Below, piece by piece: positions 23,017 to 34,080 of a stretch of DNA of 64,000 bases; position 1 is the stretch's first letter; every line of letters starts with the position of its first letter. A program made the translations under genes and the position numbers. The stretch covers positions 33,469,201 through 33,533,200 of the forward strand of contig OW799235.1 of the NCBI GenBank assembly GCA_941918925.1, written 5' to 3'. The notes beneath the pieces are model-generated. The model saw only the letters and a program-made list of their open reading frames with translations, had not been told where the DNA came from and ran no database searches. This DNA is from Phyto melanocephala (Eukaryota > Arthropoda > Insecta > Diptera > Rhinophoridae).

Positions 23017-23769
23017 CAAGTAAAAGCGCTATATTCGGCCGTGCCGAATCTTATATACCCTTCACAACGTGTAGTCATGCAATAACAGTAAATTCACGTA
23101 TGTATGTTAAAAAAAACAAAAAAAAAATAAAAAATAAAAAAAAAATTTAAAAAAAAAAAATTTAAAAAAAAAATTAAAAAAAAAAAAATTATTATATACA
23201 TATATAATATATATAAAACAAAAAAAAAATAAAAAAAAAATTTAAAAAAAAAAAATAAAAAAAAATAATAAAAATATATATAATATATTAAATAAAAAAT
23301 AAAAAAAAAATAAAAAAAAAATTAAAAAAAAAAAATTTTTTTGCCTCAGCTGGGATTCGATGCCACGTTTTCTCTAACCAGTATACACGTTTGTATGTAT
23401 GTATGTTGTTGTTGTAATGTTGTTTTTATGAAAAGAAAATCGAGGTGGTCGTGGGTTTTTGCTCATATCTCAGTTGTTTATATACCGATGTTTCTGATTT
23501 TCAATACCAATCTACTCCCGAATATTTCTGATATTTTAATACCTTACCCGGGTCCAACCTATGTCGGGGGGCTTCAAAAAGTTGATTTCAACATACACAC
23601 GGACAGACGGTCAGACGGACAGACGGACAGACGGTCAGGGCTTAATCGACTCCTCTATTCATAAGCTTTCAGAAAATATATACTTTATGGGGTCGGAAAT
23701 GAAAATTGTAGAAATTTCACACGGAATGACAAACCTATATATACCCTTTTTCACTGTGTGAAGGGTATA
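23017..23769 (-). mobile_element. DINE-A copy 1 (inserted in a retrotransposon)
   Basis: On the minus strand it begins TATACCCTTCACACAGTGAA at 23769 and ends with TTGTGAAGGGTATATAAG, the hairpin ATTCGGCACGGCCGAAT and ctcttactTG-type sequence at 23017 (here GCGCTTTTACTTG). The interior has CCCCATAAAGTATATAT, CCGTCTGTCCGTC, CCCCCCGACATAG and a long A/T-only tract (23100-23340). This organisation (subterminal inverted repeats, variable microsatellite centre, 3' hairpin) is that of DINE-1/Helentron-associated elements. It splits a non-LTR ORF2. Confidence 0.85.
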
Positions 23770-24774
23770 AAAACAAATCTTGCCTGTCTATCATATTAAG
23801 TAATAATCAAGAATTCGACCTCGGAGAAAAAATACCAACGATTCATTTGCCTACCAACTAACCGTGGCTACAATAGTGCAATAGACGTATCGCTCTCATT
23901 CTATACAATTCCCTTATCCCAATACCATTTACTATTTCGAGAAATTAAAAACAAATATCATGATCGAATTTTTATGTATACTGACGGCTCTAAATGCAAT
24001 GGGATGGTATCTTTTGCTATAACTCTATCGGATAGAATCATCTATACATCCTTACTTCCTGACTTTAGCTTGGTCTTTTCAGCAGAAATAATTGCAATAT
24101 ATTTTGCAATTAAACACTGCCAAATGACAGGAAAATTTGCGATATGCACCGAAAGTTTGTCAGTAATAAAAGCAATTAGAAATATATATAACCACGACCT
24201 CTATACAACAACTATAAGAGATGCGTTGATAGGAAATTTCCCCAAGTTCATTATAATTTGGCTTCTAGGTCATTCCCAGATAGAAGGCAATAAACTCGCT
24301 GATGCTGCTGCGAGACTGGCGTCCAAAGCACCCCTAATTAAGATAATTAACCTGAACTACTCCCATATAAGAAAGACTATCAACAGAAACATATACCATA
24401 AGAACAAAAACACTTGGGACACGACTAGCTACTGGTACAAAACCATCAAGTTTTGACGTAAATGAAATAAGTCGAAAGGACTTAATAAAATTCTTAAGAC
24501 TAAGATTACGACATACAAATTTTACACATGGTTACATTATAAAACCTTTCCTACCTACATTATAAAACGTGAAAGTCCCCTAGTATGTAATTGTGACAAC
24601 ACATCCTTACTAAGCATCCCCCACCTAACATCAGAGTGTACCAAATTTAATATCCATAGGAGAAAAATATTTGCAGGAACGAACCCCGTTTACTCCCACA
24701 CCACCCCTACATCCTTCACAATCAAAAGAATAATCCAATACCTAAAAAAACACTTACCTCGATAATTACATATA
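23770..24774 (+). pseudogene. non-LTR retrotransposon RNase H domain and 3' end
   Basis: The open part (23974-24456) encodes an RNase H domain: YTDGSK with the first catalytic Asp, FSAEIIAI with the Glu, CTESLSVIKAI where the third acidic residue is Glu rather than the usual Asp, and LLGHSQIEGNKLADAAARLA with the last Asp. After a stop and frame change it continues LRLRHTNFTHGYI, a Cys-rich knuckle (CNCDN, IPHLTSECTKF) and a tail ending at about 24763. This is the C-terminus of an I/Jockey-like ORF2 and belongs with the part before 23017. It removes the RNA strand during target-primed insertion. Inactive as a whole because of stops and the split. Confidence 0.8.
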
Positions 24775-24891
24775 AGTAGTCATTAGTATGTATAATAATC
24801 TAATATTACTTTGTTTAAGGCCCCGTTGCTATAGCTATATACATATATGTACCTTAATTTAGTTTCATACATTTATGTATATTCTAACTGA

Positions 24892-25216
24892 CGTATTCAT
24901 AAAAGTATTAAGGGTTTATTAAAGGCTTATTTGACAGATATTGTAAAGAAATTTGTCAAATAAGCCTTCAATAAACCAATGCATATTTATTCATCAGGTA
25001 ATTGCAGTTCGGAGAGAATTTTTGTGTTTATATTTTTTATGTATGAAGTTTGACATTTGAAATAAATTAGAAAAGAGAGAAAATTGTTTTTTATTTATGC
25101 ATTTTGACAGCTGAAACTTAAAATAAGTGAAGAAAAAAATAATCAGCTGACGAATCGAGAGTACCTGATGAATAAATATGCCTTGCAATAAGCCTAAAAT
25201 ATTTTTTATGAATACG
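24892..25216. mobile_element. MITE-like inverted-repeat element (MITE-E)
   Basis: The left end CGTATTCATAAAAGTATT is matched in reverse by the right end (CGTATTCATAAAAAATATTT). A large internal palindrome at 24917-24981 pairs TTTATTAAAGGCTTATTTGA with its complement. Non-coding, 325 bp. The target duplication is unclear. Confidence 0.6.
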
Positions 25217-25261
25217 GTAGTAAATCTTTAAAAAATAAATAAATGTTATATATTAGATACT

Positions 25262-26175
25262 CGACACGGGCTCGGAGGTCACTATATATGTGGTTAGCCA
25301 GGCGGCTCTTAGTGCCATGAGAGGCTATCATGTGAATTCCGGGCTGGTCGATGACTGTAGGAGAGCTCTACGGGAGATTTTAATGGAATACAAGTTGAGA
25401 CAATGCTGGGTGGCGGGTCACTCAAACATGAGCGGCAATGAGATGGCTGATGAGTTGGCGAGACTGGGCTCGGAAATAGTGGATCCTGATAGGGTGGAGG
25501 CGGTTAGGCCTCCATTGGGTTTCTATTTTGGTAGGTTCAGGGAATGGGTTCTAGGCGAGACTAATCGGGACTGGAGTAACCGAACGGACTGCAGAGTATC
25601 ACGGACGCTGTGGCCGATACTCATCAGCAAATCTAATTCGGATTTGCTTCTAGTCAGAGATAGGGTCTGCGTGAGGACCATGATTGGGATTATTACGGGC
25701 CACTGCATGTTGAGCAGGATGGCGGTAATAATGAGGCGGAGCCTCTCGGATATGTGCAGGCTATGCGAGGGCCCAGAGGAGTTAGAGACAGTTGAGCACA
25801 TTCTGTGCCAATGGTCCAGACTGCAGATTGGCAGATTGAGATGGCTAGGTAGCAGATTTCTTGGCGAATTGGGTGATGTCTCGAGCTGTGGACTCGAGAT
25901 TATGATAGGATTCGTAATGGAATGACCTGGCTTAATGACTTGAGACCGGGAATGGGTCGTTTGTAGGGTCTTGGCTCTTTTTGGCATTAGTTTGTTGTCC
26001 ACTTTTTCTGTCTTCTTTCTTTCTTCTTCCATTCTCTTCTTTTCGTGTTTTAACTCTAATTTCTGATCTCTTTTATTACTTTTAAGGCGTCACAATGGAC
26101 CGTATTGGTCTCTGGGTGAGGGTGTGAGGGTTGCTTCACACCAGCCTTACTTACCTACCTACCTACCGACCTACT
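25262..26175 (+). mobile_element. 5'-truncated non-LTR retrotransposon (LOA/R1-like)
   Basis: GC-richer than its neighbours, it starts abruptly after AT-rich DNA, runs through the end of ORF2 and a 3' UTR (CACAATGGACCGTATTGG, CACACCAGCCTTAC) and finishes in an ACCT-type repeat tail (about 26143-26175). 5' truncation plus a short tandem 3' tail is the mark of target-primed reverse transcription. The codon use and composition are unlike the AT-rich retroelement next door, suggesting a younger insertion. Confidence 0.8.
25272..25925 (+). pseudogene. RNase H plus zinc-knuckle end of a non-LTR ORF2
   Basis: In frame: SEVTIYVVSQAALSAMRGYH, then LRQCWVAGHSNMSGNEMADE with the last catalytic region, LARLGSE, a spacer with RTMIGIITGHCMLSRM, and the knuckle CRLCEGPEELETVEHILCQW. 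It is open for over 210 codons to TGA at 25923. The segment YVVSQAAL corresponds to YVDSQAAL in related enzymes, so a catalytic Asp appears to be Val. The start is artificial because the retrotransposon is 5' truncated; the first RNase H Asp and the reverse transcriptase are missing. Assignment to the LOA/R1 group is by style only. Confidence 0.8.
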
Positions 26176-26429
26176 CAAATATTACAATAGTTCATTTAAT
26201 ATTTGGTACTGCAATATTTTAATTCAACTTGATGTTCATTTATGTATGTCTTACGTACAACTGACTACAACTTGCTGTAGTTTTTTTATTAGTCTTTCAT
26301 CCGAAGTTGCCTTTTTGCAACAAATGTCTGAAGGTCAACTTGAAAATTTTCAAACATTGTAAATTCTAGAAATAGTTATTGTAAATAGGAATTAACATGT
26401 TAATTAAATTAATGTAAACTAAACTAGTG

Positions 26430-26612
26430 AAATCAAAATCTAATTTAACTAATTCTGTAACGGTATCATGCAATAATCATATTATGGTTAAAAATAAAAA
26501 AGACAGCCTTTACATTTTATTGTTATATGCTCTTAGTTACATTGATTGTACTTACTTTTTTAATTATGGAGAATATAGTATGACCGTCGTGATAATGTCG
26601 TTATTATCGTTG
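26430..26612. mobile_element. MITE-C internal fragment
   Basis: It contains ATCATGCAATAATCATATTA, ACATTGATTGTACTTACTTT and AGTATGACCGTCGTGATAAT, resembling interior parts of the copy at 45558-46507. No ends were found. Confidence 0.4.
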
Positions 26613-26639
26613 GTTTTTCGTGCAGCTAAGGTTGTTTAG

Positions 26640-28640
26640 AGAAAAGCATAACATTAATCGCTAACTAAGGAGAAGATTATGATTGCATTTAATAAAAGCT
26701 TTGCTAAGATCAGTGGATATAACATAAGTTTGTTGGTTATTTACATTATTATTAATTATAGTCTTTAACTGTGAAATGCTTCCGCAAATTGCATGTTTAA
26801 AAGTGATAATTCTATTATTCAAAGAAATGCCACATTTTCGAAAGATTTTCGACCATAAAAAAAATTATTGAACATTAATTAACTTTCTTTATTTGACACA
26901 TAAACAAAAATAATTAGCATTTTTCATATATTGAAATTATTGATTAAGCAATATTAGATCTTATAACTAATTCAGTTGGCATATTGTGAAATCATTAAAA
27001 ATACAAATTTCATACAAAACAGTCGTAAATATTTTCCAAACGAAAAAAAAAAGAAAACACAATTATAACAACAAAGAATTTTCAAAGTGTAATGAAGTCA
27101 CTTCGAAACACACTGCCCTTCAAAAGCTAAGTATCGAATAAAAATGAAAAAACAAACGTCAAGAAAAGAAGAAATACACTTAAGTAGCTCAAGTAGCAGA
27201 GCTATAAAATTAGGTAAACATACGCGGTGTAATAAAAGAAAGGATGATTGTAATAAGTAGATGTAAACTCAATACAAACGGAAAGGAAAATGGGAGGGCA
27301 TGTATTGAACAAACATATGGACCACTAAAAGACTAACGAGCTAAATGGCTTTAAATGTTCTACTACTGATACGTAACAGCAATAAAAATTTATAGATTCC
27401 CAACAAAAAAAAATATCAACATAAATAAAAATAAATAAAGAGAACACATCCTCTCTCTCTCTCTAACTCTTACTCACTGTAGAAATACATATTTAGTTCA
27501 CACATATAAATATCCTTAAACATTAACAGTAAAAACATCAAGACCAACACCATGGAGGCATAATAACTTTTTCGATTTTATAGTTTTCTTAAGCGTATGT
27601 TTTCATTTATATCTACATATTTGACTTTCATGTATTTGAATTGATTTAAAGCCCTCAACTTCGCCTAAGGCAGAGTTTCCCACTTGATTTATTTTCAGTT
27701 GCCATTATATTTGGAAAACACACATACATATGTATAATGAATGAATACCTATGAATACGGTAGATAATTTTTAGCATGACAACTCAAAAAAAATGTACAA
27801 TAAATATTTAATTAATTAATTTCGGAGTTAATCCAATAAACTGTGAAAACCGAATTTAAAAAGAAAAAATGAAACAACAAATATCTTTTAAATTAAATTA
27901 TTGTTTAAATTATTACTCTCTCACTCCCTCTTTGATTTGTTTTTATTTTACCATGTATCAAAACAACTTTTTTATTCGTGTTGTTCTCTTTTGGGATTTT
28001 TTGCTCTTGTAAACAAGGGTTCCAGATGATTTTGATAAAAATCGGCATTATCGGCTCTTTAACCTCTAAAAATCGGTAACTAAATCAAAAAATATATAGA
28101 ATAACATAAAATTAATTAAACTAAATGTTTAACAAATAAATTGTTGTTACCTTAAAGCAAATAAACGCATAAATATTTTGTACTTTATGGTACAAAAAAA
28201 TTTAACTTTTTGTAAAAAAATATATTTTTTAAATACGTTTTAGAGCTTTATATTTGAAACAGTTTAAATTACTAAATGTTTGTAAATATTTTTTACTCAC
28301 GAAACTTTGAAATTGTGGTTTTTAGGTTGATTTGATATAAAATTCTTTACACATATGCGGAAGAATGTGGAAGGACTATAACTTGTTGTAGGAAGAAGCT
28401 ATTACAGCACTGCAGATGCACCACTGGGGTCCCCACGTTTTAGATCTAAATTTTTTGTCAAAATGTTTACCAAATTTTTTCACATACTTAAAGAATTTCT
28501 TTAAAATTTTAACTTTCTTTATTCAAAGTTTAATATTTGTTTTCTTCACAATATAAACTGTGTAATTCTTTAAGAATCTCGATAAAAGAAACATTGTTTC
28601 ATGTTACATGTCATTTTCTTTAATATTTTAAACTTGTTAC
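26640..28640. other. AT-rich DNA with a CT microsatellite
   Basis: It holds a (CT)n run near 27450-27464 and many A/T tracts. A phrase at 28017-28080 (GGGTTCCAGATGATTTTGAT) resembles some hAT-type ends, but no partner was found. No gene support. Confidence 0.45.
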
Positions 28641-28992
28641 ACCCTTTTTTTGATACCCATCTCGTTCCTCTCTGTTATCCAGAAGCTGAAAAACATCGTT
28701 TGTAAATTTCAGGTAAAATAACAAAGCATTTGTATTTTTGTGCTTATATCTCAGTAAGATTCAAAACGATTTCTTAGTTTTTTTCGGCGATAACTTTCGA
28801 AGCTACGTCTTGTATTCTGGTACCTCTGTTCAATTAATTAGGAGCTTCATAAATTTGATATATCTTAAAATTATAATTTTCAAAATTGCTTTTGCCTATA
28901 ACTTTGTCGGTTAGTAACCGATTAAGCTAAAATATTGTTAAAATATCCCTTAGAGCATATCAAATCTATAAATAGTAACAAACGTCTATTTT
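28641..28992. repeat. unclassified dispersed-repeat-like sequence
   Basis: Phrases such as GCTTATATCTCAGTAAG, TTTTTTTCGGCGATAACTTT and GTCGGTTAGTAACCG resemble non-coding transposon DNA, but no boundaries or relatives could be established in the window. Confidence 0.25.
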
Positions 28993-31140
28993 TATACCCG
29001 CCACCAAAAAAATGGTGGGGGTATATTCATTTTGTCATTCCGTTTGTAACACTTCGAAATATCCATTTTAGACCCCATAAAGTATATATATTCTGAATCG
29101 GGGTTTGATTTTATGACGATCTAGCTATGTCCGTCCGTCTGTCCGTCTGTTGGAAGCACGATAGAGGTCGCACCGAAAAAGCTAGGGGGCTCAAATTTTG
29201 CCAGAATCTTTCTTATAGACAAGGTTTGTTTGGTATTGAAAATGGGCTAAATCGGAATATTAGGAAGAGAGTTATAGCTCGAAAAGCAAGAGTAGGTCGA
29301 AAAAACCGTGTCCTTCGAACATCGAATAAAATGGAATTGTGTCCAAACGCATAAACGTAGTCATGAAACTTCGAATATATATTTATCGAGTCAAAAGAAT
29401 ATTTTTCCCTGAAAATCGCTTAAATCTATGAATTAGGAAAAGAGTTATAGATAAAAATGTACGAAAATTTATACCGCACAGTGTATTTTTCGGTATATTT
29501 AAAAACAAAAACGTCATAAAAGCAACAAAATTGGATGTACGACTCTGAAATTTTGCACACTTTGCTTTTTGGTGACACGCTTTTTTGCAAAGGAAAATCA
29601 ATGTGCCACGCCCACTTTTACGCCCACCTCCAATATAACCTTTTAACTAAAATTCATATAATTTCTCTATTAATAAAGATTTTGGAATAATAAAGGCCTA
29701 TATTGAAACACCTCAGTTGTACTCATTCGCAAAAATAACTTTGACACGCCTATTATAACGCCCACTTTTCACGTTATCTACCGTTAATTAAATTTAAAAG
29801 CTCATAAAACCGCTAAAATTAGAGGTTTGATGATAAATTTTGCTACGTCTATCCCCCTAGGCAATTTCATTACTATGCCAAAAAATTAAGGTGCCACACC
29901 CACTTTTACGCCCACCTCCCATATAACGTTTTACCTAAAATTCATATAATTTCTCTACTAATAATGATTTTGGAATAATAAAGGGCTATATTGAAACACC
30001 TAAGTTGTACTCATTAGCAAAAACAACTTTGACACGCCTACTATAACGCCCACTTTCACCTTTGAATTGTGTCCAGACGCATAAACGTAGAGTCATAAAA
30101 CTTCGAATATATATTTATCGAGTCAAAAGAATATTTTTCCCTGAAAATCGCTTAAATCTATGAATTAGGAAAAGAGTTATAGATAAAAATGTACGAAAAT
30201 TTATACCGCACAGTGTATATTTCAAATTTAAAACGTGATAAAACTGACAAAACTATATGTACGATTCTGAAATTTTGCAAACATGGCTTTTTGGTCAAAG
30301 TCTTCGTTATAACGGAAAACAGATGTGCCACGCACACTTTTTTCCTTAAATTTTTATAAAAATATATTAGTCATATATATTAGCATTTATTCATCTTACA
30401 CTGCGCCATTTATTGTACTGTAGCTAAATATAAGATAAAGATGATAAGATAGATGACTCTACTAGCAACTACTAGATGGCACGCTAACAACTTATGCTTA
30501 TGTTCTCCTGAAGTTATGCTCTATTAAAAATGGGAATTTAGGAAAATTTTGACCTAAGTAAAAAAAATTATCTCTTAACATTATAAACAATTTATTTTCA
30601 TGTACTAATGGCTAACAAATTTTAAAATTATACAAAACTTATTTCGTTTGAAAATCTTTTAAAAGCAAAATGTTATAGAAGTTTAAAAATCAAAATCTTA
30701 CTAATAAATTTCCCGTTTTAGAAAAATGCAGAGAATGTACTTATATTTTAAATCAGCCTGTGGCCCTTAAAATTTAACCTTAAATTCACTTTCTTCCTCT
30801 TAAATTCATGTAAATAACTTCTCTATGAATAAAGATTTTGGAATACTAAAGGACTATATTGAAATATCTAAGTTATGTTTATTAGCAGAAACTTTATTGA
30901 CACGCGTATTTTAACGGCCACTTTCATTGAAAGACTAAATTTACGAAAACATTTTACTAGCATACCGAAGTTATAATGGGTGGTTTAATTTTAAGGGACT
31001 ATGTTGATTTTGAATAAAATTATTATGAAATTATTATCATTTATTTTTATAACGATAATATTTGTATGCTTCAATTATGTATGGAACAAAATATCGGCCA
31101 AATGGCCCCCCAACCTAGGCGGCACACTTCGATCCGATAA
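28993..31140 (+). mobile_element. DINE-B copy 1 with internal duplication
   Basis: It starts TATACCCGCCACCAAAAA, followed by CCCCATAAAGTATATAT, CTGAATCGGGGTTTGAT, CCGTCCGTCTGTCCGTC and several CGCCCACTTTTACGCCC blocks. About 165 bp (GAATTGTGTCCAAACGCATA onward, 29335-29500) recur at 30063-30225. A foreign AT-rich segment lies at about 30340-30730. The mariner-derived insert begins at 30976 after GAAGTTATA, but its right end and the DINE-B 3' hairpin are missing; at about 31140 the sequence passes into another mariner remnant. Confidence 0.8.
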
Positions 31141-31510
31141 TAGGAATAAAATTATCTCTTGCGAGATTACTTTGGCTGATTTTTCCAAAAAAAAATCATC
31201 TTTTCAGATGAATCTCTTGGCGGGTATGTAAACAAACAAAATTGTCGCATTTGGGGAACAGAAAACCCGCACGCATACATTGAAAAGCCGATACACTCAA
31301 AACGAGTTACTGTTTGGTGCGGATTTTGGTCCAGAGGCATAATTGGGCCATTTTTCTTCGAAAATGAGCAAGGAGTGGCCGTAGTCAATCGTTATCGGGC
31401 CATGTTGAACGAATTTTTGTTCGCAAAAATTTAAGAGGAGGATATTGGCAACATTTGGTTTCAACGAGACGGAGCTACCTGCCACACAGCCGAAGCTACA
31501 CTTTTTTTAT
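31141..31510 (+). pseudogene. mariner-type transposase core remnant
   Basis: Shifting frames give IIFSDESL, GYVNKQNCRIWGTENPHA, VTVWCGFWSRGIIGPFFFE, NEQGVAVVNRYRAMLNEFLF and NIWFQRDGATCHTAEATLF. It includes the first and second catalytic aspartates (SDE and RDGAT, where the usual QQD has become QRD). There are stops and a small deletion before GGYVNKQ. The N-terminal domain, third catalytic motif and ends are absent. The relative to which it is closest in the window is the split copy at 49380-52285. Confidence 0.8.
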
Positions 31511-33529
31511 AGCATTAAAAAAAAAAGTTATTTGGCGGACCCTTTATGAAAATACATTACTTCAATTTTTTTTTACAAAAGCATATAAAGCGTAAAAATG
31601 TTAAGGCGTGTTATGTTTCTTAACTTAAAAAATCAATCTGCCATTTTTGTGATTGTTTAATGCGTAACAAGTATTACGAAACAAAAACTACAAACGAATA
31701 AAAGCCTTCGAAATAGATAAACCGAAATTAATTCGAATGTGAGTGACTAGTTTATTTCGCTTAGGTTTTTTTTTTAATATCAGTAAACAGGTTATAATTG
31801 TGGACTTAATATTTTGCAGACACTAGCGAAAGACTCCTCAATGAGGAAGAAACTTAATTTGACATTTTATCGAGATACTGCAATAGGGAGTGGATTTTTG
31901 ACATCAAATTTGTCTTGTATACTAATTTCTATTGTAAACCTATAAAGCTTTTAATGTTTCTTGTTGAGAAATTCTGGAAAACAACTCGTACAAAAATATC
32001 TAAGCCTCTTATGGCCACAACCTGTTTGCCTATAAAAAAAAAGTAAAATCAAGACATATTAGCCATTAAAATCGTTTTTCAATAATAATGCTTCTAAAAA
32101 CAAAATGAATAAAAAACAAAATCGCAACAAAAAAAAACTCGAAACAAAGAAAATCAGATCAAATATAACGAACGCATTTTATTGGATTTCATCTACTCAT
32201 CGTTAAGGTGTTTTCTGCATCATCGGCATTTTAAGTACAAACAGTATGTATTTCTTTTATGATTATGGTTTTAAGTATGTATGTAAAATTATTGTTATTG
32301 TTGTTGTTGTTGTGTAATATTTAAAAATTTCTTTATTTTTCAGTGCTCTATTGACATTTTTATTTTACAATCGTCACATATGCTGCTCCCTTTTGTGCAA
32401 AAAAAATATTTCTTCGAGGAAGTATGTGTATGTGTATTTCCGTTTCCCATACAATTTACTTCTGTGATGTGTGTGTGTGTGTGTGCAAAATAATGTCATT
32501 AGGCTTAAAGGTCGTTTTGGAATTCCTATTGAATTCTATTTTATAGTATAAAATCTATGCGCCCATAAAAATATAAAAAATTTAATGGTTTGTAGCGATT
32601 TTGTGTGTGTGTGTGATTTTATATTTTTTATTTCTGTTGTTGTTTTCTGAGGTTATGTTAATCCGATTTTAACATGTGTACAAGTTATAAAAATTTATTG
32701 ATATTATTTAATTTCATTTTAGAATTCAAGCAAATAATATTGTCGTAAAATAGCTAATGTTTTACTTTTCTTAAAAAAAATAAATAAATAAATATATAGA
32801 GTAGACTCAGTTTTTTTCCTTCTTTTTGTAATTGAATACTGTTTTTTATTATTTTTAATAATATTTTTTTTTTTTGTATTTTTTTTTCAATATTTTTTCA
32901 AGTATTTTATACGTACTTGTATGTACATAAGCTCTACTCGTAAAAGACAGCTTCAGTATTAGTATAAAAAATAGGGATGAGCACATGAAACAGATATATT
33001 GATGTATTTTTACAGTATCAAAATAGATTGATTTCAATATATCTAAAAAATCGATATTTCGTTTGATATCGCTCGTGAACTGTTTTTCAGAGATCCGTCT
33101 TTAACGTTAAGTCAAAAATTCGTTGATGTACTGAATGAAATGTAAGTAGAATAATTTTCATATTCTTTTCTGAGGCTTGTTTAAATGGGGCAAAACAAAA
33201 TCTCTTTTTTGAAATTATATTGGAAAATTTGCTAATTTAAGTAACACAACGAAAATATATTTTAAAATATATCGCATTGTTCCCTTGACCAACATAATTA
33301 AAAAATACTCTATAATGATATGAAGGTTTATAAAGAACTTAAAGCCTGAATAAAAAAATTTTATATATAATTTTTAATTTTTAAGTGGAACGTATTCAAA
33401 CCACTATGCAACAAGCAAAAATTCCTATGAAAAATATGATGGGAGATTTTATTTCGTTCCTTATAAGAGGATCAAACTCAAAAAATTATAGGAGACAAAA
33501 CAAAATTCGAAATTTTTTTAGATTATTTT
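31511..33529. other. AT-rich DNA with GT and TTG microsatellites
   Basis: (TTG)n occurs near 32292-32312 and (GT)n near 32466-32485 and 32600-32614. TAGGGATGAGCACATGAAAC near 32970 resembles a hAT-type end without a partner. No gene support. Confidence 0.45.
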
Positions 33530-33597
33530 TTGTTAATCATGTTGATTAAAATATACCATACTACTTGTTATCTTTGTTTATACTTTCACTTTAACGG

Positions 33598-34060
33598 GAA
33601 TAAAAATCGAATGCTTGCTTATATAAAACGATGGTCAAAAGAATTTTCCGATCCAGGTATTACTAAACAGTTATATATATCTTTAGTAAGACCAATATTG
33701 GAGTATGGGTCTGTTGTTTGGGACCCCAAATGTAATGTCCATGTTGATCGCATCGAATCTGTGCAGAACAATTTTTCCGGTTTTGTCTAAGAAGTTCTTT
33801 TGGAAGTTATCTTATGAGCCTACCGCCATATGAAACCAGGCTAGCTTTAATCAAATTGCCTTCTTTGAAAAGCCGTAGATCTATGCTTAGTGTGTCTTTT
33901 TTGATAAACCTGATAAATGGTGACATTATTTCTTATTTTCTTTTGAGTAACATTAATTTTAATATTCCATGTCGTACAACCCGTTACTTTATACCTTTGT
34001 ATCTGTTTTGTAAATGTTTTATATGTATGTACATGTTTAAATTCAATTTTATATAATAGT
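33598..34060 (+). pseudogene. non-LTR reverse transcriptase C-terminal fragment
   Basis: It reads MLAYIKRWSKEFSDPGITK, QLYISLVRPILEYGSVVWDP, VHVDRIESVQNNF, then after one +1 frame change (near 33785) LPPYETRLALIKLPSLKSRR, MLSVSFLINLINGDI and NINFNIPCRTTRYF. This is the thumb and post-thumb region of a Jockey/CR1-type ORF2 reverse transcriptase. The catalytic domain is missing. Apart from the frameshift it is well preserved. The fragment at 17403-17610 is from the same or a close family. Confidence 0.8.
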
Positions 34061-34080
34061 CGGTAAGGAAACATGTCCAT

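Noticed and set aside
23341..23664. ORF of 107 codons shared by three DINE-A copies (also 52392-52715 and 53465-53758)
   Set aside because: It overlaps the CCGTCTGTCCGTC repeat and the DINE-A ends. Its similarity follows the DNA similarity of young copies, and it is broken in older copies. DINE elements are non-coding.
25523..26032. Minus-strand ORF of 169 codons
   Set aside because: It is antisense to the well-supported RNase H and zinc-knuckle frame of the retrotransposon.
28017..28440. Possible hAT element starting GGGTTCCAGATG
   Set aside because: No matching inverted end or 8-bp duplication was found.
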